Shown here one piece after another: positions 1-7,090 of a DNA stretch of 7,587 nucleotides. The position numbers and the translations under genes are program-made. The stretch comes from Fidelibacterota bacterium (GTDB lineage: Bacteria > Fidelibacterota > UBA2242): positions 1-7,587 of the forward strand of contig JAFGXZ010000245.1 in the NCBI GenBank assembly GCA_016936335.1, given 5' to 3'. The notes under the pieces are model-generated. The model was not told the DNA's origin, did no database searches, and saw nothing but the letters and a program-made list of their open reading frames with translations. Position 1 is the stretch's first letter. Each line of letters opens with the position of its first letter.

Positions 1-540
1 ATCGACCGCCTTGGCGTCACCTATGACCACAAAATTTCCAATATGTCCTGCGGGCAACGTTCACAAGTCGCATTGGGATTGATCATGGCCCAAGACCCGG
101 AACTAATGATTCTCGATGATTATTCCATGGGTTTGGACGCAGGGTACCGAATGCTGTTTATCGACTACCTGATTGATTATGTACGGGAAAACAACAAAAC
201 CGTCTTTATGACATCCCATATCATTCAGGACCTCGAACAGATCATTGACGACGCCATTATTATGGGGCGCCAGAAAATCCTTTTACAGATGCCGATTAAA
301 GAATTTCTGTCTTCGTTTCATCAGTACCATTTCAACGTGGAAGGACGACTTCCCGAACTGGATTTCGATGAAACCGTAGCCAACTGGGAAAGTCTGAAAA
401 ATCATTTTACTATCTACTCATTTAAACCGGAAGCGGCGGTGAAAAAATATTTGGGAAATAAGGGAATCTCGTATGATGGTTTTAGTGAAACTTCCATGAA
501 TCTGGAACATGCATTCATTGGATTGACCGGTAAATATTAA
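1..540 (+). CDS. ABC transporter ATP-binding protein, C-terminal part (5' end outside window)
   Basis: The reading frame is open from the first base, so this is the last 179 residues of a longer protein; the Walker A and Q-loop lie outside the window. Numbering from base 1, the visible motifs are a degenerate ABC signature at residues 15-20 (MSCGQR, where LSGGQ is usual), Walker B ending in Asp39, a D-loop SMGLD just after it, and the switch histidine in TSH at His73. The position normally held by the catalytic glutamate after Walker B is Asp40. The protein should bind and hydrolyse ATP on the cytoplasmic face and drive the permease that starts 13 bp downstream. About 100 residues follow the H-loop, as in many ABC-2 exporter ATPases. 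The substrate is unknown. Family assignment is secure from the motif order; the functional effect of the altered motifs is not. Confidence 0.93.
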   Translation: MDRLGVTYDHKISNMSCGQRSQVALGLIMAQDPELMILDDYSMGLDAGYRMLFIDYLIDYVRENNKTVFMTSHIIQDLEQIIDDAIIMGRQKILLQMPIKEFLSSFHQYHFNVEGRLPELDFDETVANWESLKNHFTIYSFKPEAAVKKYLGNKGISYDGFSETSMNLEHAFIGLTGKY

Positions 541-553
541 GAAAGGAATTCGC

Positions 554-1225
554 ATGTATAAAGCAATTCTATATAAAGAATGGATTAAAATTCGCTGGTG
601 GGTGATCGGCTACCTGGTTGTCATGCTTGGATCATTAATCTACATAGGTCTTGATGTTCGGCAGTGGTTCGAAATGAATGATGCCATCAGTGTCTGGTTG
701 TATGTCATTCAACGCAGTGTCCCTTTTTTCAAATCAATAAAATTCGTCCCGATCCTTGCCGGAATACTATTGGCAATTATTCAGTTCGTTCCAGAAATGG
801 TAAAAAAACGCTACCGTCTCACATTCCACTTACCGATTCATGAGAATAAATCGTTAATCTTCATGTCCTTCGTCGGACTAGGGATGATTGCTCTTTTTTC
901 AATTCTTGCACTATTGGGTTTGGCAATTATCGGCTCGATTTATTTTCCGCGCGAGGTGAGCGTTGCATCTTTATTGACCATGGCGCCCTGGCTATTGGCC
1001 AGTTTTGTCGCTTATCTCGGTGCGTCAGCGATTACAGTAGATCCTTCATGGAAATATCGGATTGTCTATGCCGTCCTGCTCTACCCCATCATTCAGAGCC
1101 TGTTTTTAGGTGGTAATCTCGGACTTTATCGATTTTCACTAATACGTTATATATTACTATCCTTGATATTCATATTGGTAATGTTATTTCCGGGATATCG
1201 TTTACGGAAAGGAAGCAGACTATGA
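554..1225 (+). CDS. ABC-2-type transporter permease, six predicted membrane helices
   Basis: This 223-residue, very hydrophobic protein is the likely membrane partner of the upstream ATPase. By eye there are about six membrane segments, near residues 15-33, 60-82, 101-129, 138-160, 168-190 and 196-213. A basic cytoplasmic-looking loop (KKRYRLTFHLP, residues 84-94) lies between helices 2 and 3. The N-terminus MYKAILYKEW, a short amphipathic stretch before the first helix, is typical of ABC-2 permeases. The start is supported by AAAGGA at 542-547, six bases before the ATG. Its stop overlaps the next start in an ATGA arrangement, which implies translational coupling. The call rests on topology and context rather than on a conserved catalytic motif, and the substrate cannot be inferred. 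Confidence 0.8.
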   Translation: MYKAILYKEWIKIRWWVIGYLVVMLGSLIYIGLDVRQWFEMNDAISVWLYVIQRSVPFFKSIKFVPILAGILLAIIQFVPEMVKKRYRLTFHLPIHENKSLIFMSFVGLGMIALFSILALLGLAIIGSIYFPREVSVASLLTMAPWLLASFVAYLGASAITVDPSWKYRIVYAVLLYPIIQSLFLGGNLGLYRFSLIRYILLSLIFILVMLFPGYRLRKGSRL

Positions 1226-2466
1226 TACCGAAAATATCACGTTATGCCATTATCGTCCTGTTCATTGTCGCTTTATCGATATTACTCCCAAACCTGTACT
1301 GGATGATATTCGACAAACCTATTCAAGCCCCAATGGTGTTTTACAGCTCGATTAAAAAAGATTTTCTATTTTCCAGAAACCGCAGTGGAAACGAATCGGA
1401 ATATTTTGATAAAGAGAGAAATACCTTTGATCGAAAAACATTCCGTACTTTTTTGCCTTTTACCTATTATGGTGATTTATTAAAATGGAATATCTTACCG
1501 GATAATATTGATGGCGTTCCAATCAGTTACTCCATCATTCGAAATAAATCCCTTAATCTCTCTTTTGAACCGAAAGATTTAAACACACCCGTTATTGATC
1601 TGTATCCGCTTTTTGAATCGCAATCCGAGTTCGCTCGGCTGGAATTACCCGACGAGCTATTCCGAGTTTGCACAAGTCTTGAATTCATTGACGCTGAGAC
1701 AAATAAAATCGTACCGGCAAAATCAAAGGAATTTACACACGCTTTAAGTGATGCAGGCTTTCAATTCCCGGCAAAATATATCACCGGTAATCCGACCACC
1801 AAAAAACCTTTTGACGAAGGATATTTTATTATTGACGCTATGAATAGTGTTTATCATTTAAAACAGATTAAAGGTCAGCCGTTTTGTGTCAATACCGGAA
1901 TTCCCACCGATTTAAATATTCGTTTTATCATGGTCCAGGAAAACAGTATGAAGGAATATCTCGGCGCTATCGTTACAAAGACCAATGAAATCTACCTGAT
2001 ACGATATAATAATTATGCACTGACGAAACTACCTGTCGACGGGTATATCGCTGATAAGATGGTTTTCAGGTTACAATGTAATCCGATCTATCGCATGGTT
2101 AAATACTATGATGATAAAGGATTAACATACACGGTAATGGATAGTAATTACAATTACATTGATACATATCAGACCAGTTGGACGCCACGCGAAGAGTGGA
2201 CCAGCAGCAAGATAGCTGCGATTGTTTTTCCATTTTCGATTGAGCGTACATCAAAAAACTACAGATATATCAAATTTAAATTTGTATTGAACGGTAAACT
2301 TTCCTTAATCGGTATCTTGCTCGGTTTAATAATTACATATTTCCTTAAAATTTATCTCTATCATGAAAAACTCAGGAATAATTGGTTCGATTTTATCATC
2401 GTGTTGTTCTCCGGACTTTTTGGTACTCTTGCGGTTTTACTCATCCGACCGGAGCCCTGGGATTAA
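1222..2466 (+). CDS. Membrane-anchored protein of the ABC operon, possibly DUF4857-like
   Basis: This is a 414-residue protein of unknown function. It has one N-terminal membrane segment (about residues 9-29), a large soluble region of roughly 330 residues, and two C-terminal membrane segments (about 360-379 and 388-408). The soluble part is rich in aromatic and beta-prone sequence, and the topology suggests that it faces the outside. An aromatic stretch near residues 77-98 (LPFTYYGDLLKW, then LPDNIDG) looks like a family motif. The start overlaps the permease stop by 4 bp and is preceded by AAAGGA at 1208-1213, so the two are translated together. From memory, Bacteroidota carry similar three-gene sets in which the last protein belongs to family DUF4857; the length, position and topology fit, but I could not test this. 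The likely role is an accessory or substrate-handling subunit of the transporter. It has no lipobox. Confidence 0.75.
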   Translation: MIPKISRYAIIVLFIVALSILLPNLYWMIFDKPIQAPMVFYSSIKKDFLFSRNRSGNESEYFDKERNTFDRKTFRTFLPFTYYGDLLKWNILPDNIDGVPISYSIIRNKSLNLSFEPKDLNTPVIDLYPLFESQSEFARLELPDELFRVCTSLEFIDAETNKIVPAKSKEFTHALSDAGFQFPAKYITGNPTTKKPFDEGYFIIDAMNSVYHLKQIKGQPFCVNTGIPTDLNIRFIMVQENSMKEYLGAIVTKTNEIYLIRYNNYALTKLPVDGYIADKMVFRLQCNPIYRMVKYYDDKGLTYTVMDSNYNYIDTYQTSWTPREEWTSSKIAAIVFPFSIERTSKNYRYIKFKFVLNGKLSLIGILLGLIITYFLKIYLYHEKLRNNWFDFIIVLFSGLFGTLAVLLIRPEPWD

Positions 2467-2496
2467 ATTTAGAAAAACGTCTCCTTTCACAACGAT

Positions 2497-2536
2497 ACCG
2501 GACAGCATGTTTCTCCTCGCTGTCCGGTTTTTCTTT
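2497..2536 (+). terminator. Strong rho-independent terminator of the ABC operon
   Basis: A perfect inverted repeat CCGGACAGC (2498-2506) / GCTGTCCGG (2519-2527), extended by one A-T pair (2497/2528), encloses a 12-base loop. It is followed by a T-rich tract, TTTTTCTTT (2528-2536). It lies 30 bp after the stop codon of the third ABC gene and before the histidine kinase, so it separates the two transcription units. Confidence 0.92.
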
Positions 2537-2594
2537 AATCGAGATTTAACTTTATATTTTTTAGCATCACCCCTATATTTAAAGGCCTGAAGCG
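2537..2594 (+). promoter_or_regulatory. AT-rich leader expected to hold the promoter of the two-component genes
   Basis: This is the only non-coding stretch between the strong terminator and the kinase start, so a promoter is expected here. It is AT-rich. The best sigma-70-like pair is TTTATA (2551-2556) and TATATT (2574-2579) with a 17-bp spacer. That pair would start transcription inside the ribosome-binding site, so it is not convincing. No GG-N10-GC sigma-54 element is present. The location of a promoter is inferred from context and the exact elements are unknown. Confidence 0.35.
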
Positions 2595-2597
2595 TTG
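2581..2597 (+). promoter_or_regulatory. Ribosome-binding site and TTG start of the histidine kinase
   Basis: AAAGG at 2581-2585 lies nine bases before a TTG at 2595. An in-frame TAA at 2580-2582 rules out any earlier start. The next in-frame ATG, at 2682, would fall inside the first membrane helix. TTG is therefore the best start. Confidence 0.65.
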
Positions 2598-4310
2598 AAG
2601 GTCAAATTGAAAACACAATTCACACACTATAAAAATATTATCTCGACCAGAACACTGGTATCCGTGTTTATACTTCTGTTTATGATTTTGAGTGCTTCGG
2701 CTATCTTTGATTATTTTACCCAACGGAAATCGGTCATAGAAAACATGATCCACTTCTCGCAAATGCTGGCCAATACAGTCAATAAATCGACAAGAAGTTC
2801 CATTGTCAGCGATGCAATGTTACGGCAGTATCTTAATAAATGGCTTATCTCTGAGTTACGTGTTCTGGACAATTTTGAACGAACCGGTAAAATTGATAAC
2901 AATTACTTACAGGATTTTTGCAGCACCGAGCATATCTATCATCTTACTATTTTTTCTAAATCCGGAAATCGAATTTATTACAGCCATGACGACCGGCAAT
3001 GTTCAAATATTGACTCGCTGCTCCAGCCAATATTGCTGGGAAAAGAAAATGAACTTATCCTCGGTATTCAGCCCTTTGATAAGCTGAACGAAGATGGTTA
3101 TATTGGTGCTATTGCCAGAAGCAAAGGCGGAGCGATTGTGGGATCGGTCAAAGCCTCAAGGTTTTCCGCGCTTCGGAATATCATTGGAATTGAACAATAT
3201 CTGAATACCATTGTGTCAGATTCATCGATAATTTATATCGCGATCCAGGATTCCAACGGGATTATTGCCAAGACAAATACCCTGGATTCTTTGTCAAAAT
3301 TTTCAGAAGACACACTGCTTGCTAATTTAAAAAAGCATGATCAATTTCACTGGCGGACAATAAAATATAAGGACACCGAGGTCTTCGAAGCTCTGACTCC
3401 ATTAATTGTGATCAACAAATACAGGGGCACCCTGCGCATCGGACTTGATTATTCTCCAATCGTTAAGATGCAGAAGACGGTTCTTCGTCAGACACTCATC
3501 CGGCTATCCGTTCTGCTGATTGTCAGTTTCATCCTGTTTTCCTATTCCATATCCATTCAAAATATCCAGCTACTGGAAAAAGAGAAGCAGAAAATCACCA
3601 ATGAAGTGTATATCCTTCAACGCGATTTGCGACATAAGGAAAAAATGAGTGCTGTCGGGGAGCTGGCGGCTGGAATTGCCCATGAAATCCGTAATCCACT
3701 CAGCGCCATTTCCATGACAGTGCAACGTCTGGGCAGGGAATTTAAACCAACAACAGGAGAAGCGGAACAGAAACGGTTGTTTGATATCATTCGTAAAGAA
3801 ATTGATCACATTGGCACATCCATTAAAAACCTGCTGCAATTTTCAAAACCGGCTCCATTGCAAATGTCCCCAAACCGGCTTGAGAAAATCATCGACAAGA
3901 TCGTCGATCTGTATAATGGAAAAATCGCCGCCGCCGGGATAACGCTTATCTGGCAGAACCACATGAATGTCAAAACAATCATTGACCCGGTAAAAATTGA
4001 AGAATGCCTGATCAATATCCTGGAAAATGCGATTGATGCGACACCGCCAAAGGGAATTATTGAAATTGGTTTAAGGACGACTAACCGGGAAATCACTATT
4101 TCGATTAAAGATACCGGTAGCGGAATTTCACAAGAAAACCTCTCAAAAATATTCAATTTATACTTCACCACAAAATCGAACGGAACAGGGCTGGGACTGG
4201 CCCATGCAAATCAGATTGTTTCTGAACATGGTGGCAAGATCCGGGTTGACAGCCAGGAAAATAAAGGGACAACTTTCACAATTATTTTACCATTTAATCA
4301 TGCAAACTAA
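2595..4310 (+). CDS. Membrane sensor histidine kinase (HisKA/HATPase_c) of an NtrC-type two-component system
   Basis: This 571-residue protein autophosphorylates on histidine and passes the phosphate to the regulator encoded next to it. Membrane helix 1 is at about residues 19-39 and helix 2 at about 301-321. Between them lies a sensor region of about 260 residues that faces the outside and, from its length and its beta-strand-like segments (for example YIAIQDSNG), could be a Cache-type ligand-binding domain; that fold is an inference. A charged, coiled-coil-like linker (about 322-350) leads to the H-box HEIRNPL with His363. The ATP-binding domain shows the N-box with Asn478 (ENAIDA), the G1 box DTGSG from Asp506, an F-box-like FNLYFTTK, and the G2 box GTGLGL. 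No separate PAS domain is evident after helix 2. It starts at TTG, and its last 11 bp overlap the regulator gene. It resembles the AtoS/ZraS group; the signal is unknown. Confidence 0.95.
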   Translation: MKVKLKTQFTHYKNIISTRTLVSVFILLFMILSASAIFDYFTQRKSVIENMIHFSQMLANTVNKSTRSSIVSDAMLRQYLNKWLISELRVLDNFERTGKIDNNYLQDFCSTEHIYHLTIFSKSGNRIYYSHDDRQCSNIDSLLQPILLGKENELILGIQPFDKLNEDGYIGAIARSKGGAIVGSVKASRFSALRNIIGIEQYLNTIVSDSSIIYIAIQDSNGIIAKTNTLDSLSKFSEDTLLANLKKHDQFHWRTIKYKDTEVFEALTPLIVINKYRGTLRIGLDYSPIVKMQKTVLRQTLIRLSVLLIVSFILFSYSISIQNIQLLEKEKQKITNEVYILQRDLRHKEKMSAVGELAAGIAHEIRNPLSAISMTVQRLGREFKPTTGEAEQKRLFDIIRKEIDHIGTSIKNLLQFSKPAPLQMSPNRLEKIIDKIVDLYNGKIAAAGITLIWQNHMNVKTIIDPVKIEECLINILENAIDATPPKGIIEIGLRTTNREITISIKDTGSGISQENLSKIFNLYFTTKSNGTGLGLAHANQIVSEHGGKIRVDSQENKGTTFTIILPFNHAN

Positions 4311-5661
4311 CAAAATTACGTTATCTGTATTACTCATTGATGATGATATCTCCCATCGGGAAGTGCTCAGTGGATTCCTGGAAAAACTCGGCTGCCAGGT
4401 CGACAGTCACGAATCCGGAGAAAAAGGGATTGCCGCTTTAAAAAACCGCTATGTTGATGTCGTCATAACCGATTTTCGAATGCCCGGCATGAATGGTCTT
4501 GATGTATTAAAACAGGTCAAAGACATTAGCTCTGAAATTCAGGTCATCATCCTGACCGCCTACGGAACTATCGAGGATTCCGTTGAAGCCATGAAGCACG
4601 GCGCCTGGGATTATCTTTCCAAGCCGGTTGATCTTGAAGAGCTGGAACTGAAATTAAACAAAGTCGCTGAACATAACATCCTGAAAAAGGAGAACGAAAT
4701 CCTACATTTTCAGCAGCCCAAAAAAAATATCGTTTCCGATATTGTTTACAAGAGTAAACAGATGGATAAAGTGCTAAATCTGGTCGCCCGGGTGAGTAGT
4801 AGTCAATCAGCAATTCTGATTTTAGGTGAAAGCGGTACCGGTAAGGAAATGGTCGCTAAAGCCATTCATCAAACATCTCCCCGCAAGAATAAACCTTTCG
4901 TGGTAACGAACTGCGCCGCCATTCCGGAAACCCTGTTTGAAAGCGAACTCTTTGGACGGGAAAAAGGGGCTTATACCGGCGCCCATGAAAGTTTCAAAGG
5001 CCGGTTTGAAATCGCCGACGGCGGAACCCTTTTCCTTGACGAAGTCACCGATATTCCCTTTAACATTCAGGTCAAACTTCTGCGCTTTATTCAGGAAAAA
5101 GAATTTCAACGTTTGGGTTCAACACAGGTTATTAAATCCGATGTCCGGATCTTGTCCGCCACCAATGTCAATATTGAACAAATGGTTAAAGAGGGAAAGT
5201 TTCGATCCGATCTTTTTTTTCGTCTCAATGTCATCCCCATCGAAATCCCACCGCTTCGCAAGCGCCGTGAAGATATTCCGCTTCTGGTTAATCACTTTAT
5301 TGATAAGCATTCGCAGATAAACAAAAGCCGGGCAAGAGAAATCTCTTCAGAGGGACTGGATCTGTTGATGCGTTATGATTATCCTGGTAATGTCCGGGAG
5401 CTGGAAAATATCATCGAAAGAGCGGTAATTTTAGCACGCGGCTCAATAATTACTCGTGATGATCTGCCCCTGGATACCAGTGTCAGCATTGGCGCAACAC
5501 TTTCCAAAAGTTTGCCGGATCAGGTTGAGGAACTGGAAATATCCTTGATCCGGAAAGCGCTGCAACAAGCCAATGGAATTCAGGCCAAAGCCGCAGAACT
5601 GCTGGGTATTACCGACCGAATGCTACGATATAAGTTGCTGAAATACAATCTTCAGAAATAA
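4300..5661 (+). CDS. Sigma-54-dependent response regulator, NtrC family
   Basis: The ATG at 4300 gives 453 residues, normal for the family. An earlier in-frame ATG at 4204 would add 32 residues from within the kinase gene that do not look like receiver sequence, so it is rejected. The receiver domain (about 7-120) has the acidic cluster Asp14-16, phospho-acceptor Asp58, Thr86 and Lys108. The AAA+ domain (about 145-375) has Walker A GESGTGKE (176-183), the sigma-54-contacting loop GAYTGA (223-228; consensus GAFTGA), Walker B with Asp247-Glu248, and an arginine-rich FRSDLFFRLN segment. The C-terminus (about 412-453) is a Fis-type helix-turn-helix (AAELLGITDRMLRYKL). When phosphorylated it should form an ATPase ring that remodels sigma-54 RNA polymerase. 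No good Shine-Dalgarno precedes the start, and the 11-bp overlap suggests coupling to kinase translation. Its target promoters are not visible here. Confidence 0.96.
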   Translation: MQTNKITLSVLLIDDDISHREVLSGFLEKLGCQVDSHESGEKGIAALKNRYVDVVITDFRMPGMNGLDVLKQVKDISSEIQVIILTAYGTIEDSVEAMKHGAWDYLSKPVDLEELELKLNKVAEHNILKKENEILHFQQPKKNIVSDIVYKSKQMDKVLNLVARVSSSQSAILILGESGTGKEMVAKAIHQTSPRKNKPFVVTNCAAIPETLFESELFGREKGAYTGAHESFKGRFEIADGGTLFLDEVTDIPFNIQVKLLRFIQEKEFQRLGSTQVIKSDVRILSATNVNIEQMVKEGKFRSDLFFRLNVIPIEIPPLRKRREDIPLLVNHFIDKHSQINKSRAREISSEGLDLLMRYDYPGNVRELENIIERAVILARGSIITRDDLPLDTSVSIGATLSKSLPDQVEELEISLIRKALQQANGIQAKAAELLGITDRMLRYKLLKYNLQK

Positions 5662-5723
5662 GACTTGAGTATTGAGATATTTGACTCAGGAATTAAGAGC
5701 CAGGACAGAGTTTGTCGTTACTT
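5662..5723. other. Convergent gene junction
   Basis: Sixty-two bases separate the 3' ends of the response regulator (+) and glyQS (-). An imperfect stem (5664-5670 with 5684-5690, core TGAGT/ACTCA, 13-base loop) is present. It has no T-run on the + strand and only a weakly T-rich continuation on the - strand. No clear terminator can be called for either gene. Confidence 0.5.
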
Positions 5724-7046
5724 TTATTGAGTCAGTTTATCTTTAAGAAAATTTAAAACCATGTCTTTGGATATGCGTATCTGTTCCAATGTATCCCGGT
5801 CACGGACTGTCACCGTTCCATCTTCGAGGGTCTGTGAATCCACCGTAATGCCATAGGGTGTGCCGGCTTCATCCTGGCGACGATAGCGACGTCCGATGGA
5901 ACCACCCTGATCATAGAACGTATTCATATATTTTTTGGTATCATGGTAAATCGCCATGGCAATATCCGGCATACCATCGCGATTGACAAGCGGTAAAATA
6001 GCGGCCTTGATCGGTGCCAGTTTCGGATCCAGATGTAATACAATCCGGGTATCTTTCTCAAGTTCTTCTTCTTCATAGGCATCCACCAGGCAGGTCAACA
6101 GAGTTCGGTCAACACCGGCAGAAGTCTCGATGATGTAGGGAAGAAACCGTTCACGGCTTTCATCGTCAAAATACGTCAGATCTTTACCGGAGTATTCCTG
6201 GTGTCTGGACAGGTCAAAATCCGTCCGGTTATGGACACCTTCCAGCTCTTTCCAGCCAATCGGAAATTCATATTCAATATCAAAGGCCGCTTTGGCATAG
6301 TGAGCCAGTTCATTGGAACCATGCTGATGAAAACGCAGTTTGTTCTTTTTGATTCCCATACGTTCATAAAAGTCAATCCGCTTCTGTTTCCATTCTTCAA
6401 AATAGGCATCATCAGCACCGGGTTTTACAAAAAACTGCATCTCCATCTGCTCAAATTCCCGGGTGCGAAATATAAAATTGCCCGGCGTAATTTCATTCCG
6501 AAAGGCTTTCCCGATCTGGGCAATTCCAAAGGGTATTTTCAGGCGGGATGAATCCATAACGTTCTTATAATTTACATAGATACCCTGAGCAGTTTCTGGA
6601 CGAAGGTAAATCACCGAGGCATTTTCTTCCACTGCCCCCATATGGGTCTTGAACATCAGATTGAATTGGCGGGCATCGGTTAGCGATCCTTTCGTCCCAC
6701 AAGCCGGGCACTGTTTAATTGCCAGTTTTTCCGGTGCGATCTCGTCTTCCCTAAAGCGATTTTTGCACTGTTTGCAGTCTACCAGCGGATCATGAAAACC
6801 TTCGACATGCCCCGACGCTTCCCAAACCCGGGGATGCATCAGGATAGCAGCGTCCAGACCGACGATATTGTCGTGTTCATAGACCATTGCCTGCCACCAG
6901 ACCTCTTTGATATTCTTTTTCAATTCCACACCCAGCGGACCATAATCATAACAGGCATTCAGCTTGCCGTAGATCTCACTGGACTGAAATATATACCCTC
7001 GTCGTTTGCACAGGGAAACGATTTTGTCCATTGTTACAATCGCCAT
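5724..7046 (-). CDS. glyQS: Glycine--tRNA ligase, single-chain (dimeric) type
   Basis: This enzyme attaches glycine to tRNA-Gly using ATP in the cytoplasm. It is the class II homodimeric form, encoded by one gene, not the glyQ/glyS two-subunit enzyme. Its 440 residues are close to the usual bacterial length. Motif 1 lies near residues 32-51 (YDYGPLGVELKK). Motif 2 (FRNEITPGNF then FRTREFEQME, about 182-203) and motif 3 (GVDRTLL, 311-317) form the active site, with Arg183 and Arg314 as the typical ATP-binding arginines. An insertion carries two Cys pairs (Cys91/Cys94 and Cys113/Cys116), probably a zinc knuckle. The anticodon-binding domain covers about 334-438 and contains GRRYRRQDEAGTPYGITVD. 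The start is supported by GGAGG (complement of 7052-7056), five bases before the ATG. It lies 44 bp downstream of topA on the same strand; no T-box leader fits in that gap, so it is probably co-transcribed with topA. Confidence 0.97.
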   Translation of the reverse strand: MAIVTMDKIVSLCKRRGYIFQSSEIYGKLNACYDYGPLGVELKKNIKEVWWQAMVYEHDNIVGLDAAILMHPRVWEASGHVEGFHDPLVDCKQCKNRFREDEIAPEKLAIKQCPACGTKGSLTDARQFNLMFKTHMGAVEENASVIYLRPETAQGIYVNYKNVMDSSRLKIPFGIAQIGKAFRNEITPGNFIFRTREFEQMEMQFFVKPGADDAYFEEWKQKRIDFYERMGIKKNKLRFHQHGSNELAHYAKAAFDIEYEFPIGWKELEGVHNRTDFDLSRHQEYSGKDLTYFDDESRERFLPYIIETSAGVDRTLLTCLVDAYEEEELEKDTRIVLHLDPKLAPIKAAILPLVNRDGMPDIAMAIYHDTKKYMNTFYDQGGSIGRRYRRQDEAGTPYGITVDSQTLEDGTVTVRDRDTLEQIRISKDMVLNFLKDKLTQ

Positions 7047-7056
7047 AAATTCCTCC
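7047..7056 (-). promoter_or_regulatory. Ribosome-binding site of glyQS
   Basis: Read on the minus strand, GGAGG lies five bases before the ATG at 7046. This is the strongest Shine-Dalgarno in the window and fixes the glyQS start. Confidence 0.85.
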
Positions 7057-7090
7057 GAATACAGTATCTCATCTGTTTATAATTTGATGT

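Noticed and set aside
2363..2590. Small + strand open frame across the end of the third ABC gene and the terminator
   Set aside because: It overlaps the real gene in another frame, runs through the terminator hairpin and has no ribosome-binding site.
3664..3680. Sigma-54-promoter-like TGGC...TTGC
   Set aside because: GG and GC are 11 bases apart rather than 10, and it lies within the conserved H-box coding sequence of the kinase.
3812..3826. TGGCACA resembling a sigma-54 -24 element
   Set aside because: The -12 GC is missing (TTAA at that position) and the site is inside the kinase gene.
4204..4299. Upstream in-frame extension of the response regulator
   Set aside because: It lies wholly inside the kinase ATP-binding domain; the extra residues are not receiver-like, and the ATG at 4300 gives the standard receiver N-terminus.
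5664..5690. Hairpin as terminator for the regulator or glyQS
   Set aside because: The stem is short and imperfect with a 13-base loop, there is no T-run on the + strand, and only a weak T-rich stretch follows on the - strand.
7047..7090. Possible T-box or other riboswitch upstream of glyQS
   Set aside because: Only 44 bases separate topA and glyQS, too short for a T-box leader, and no antiterminator or T-box sequence is seen.
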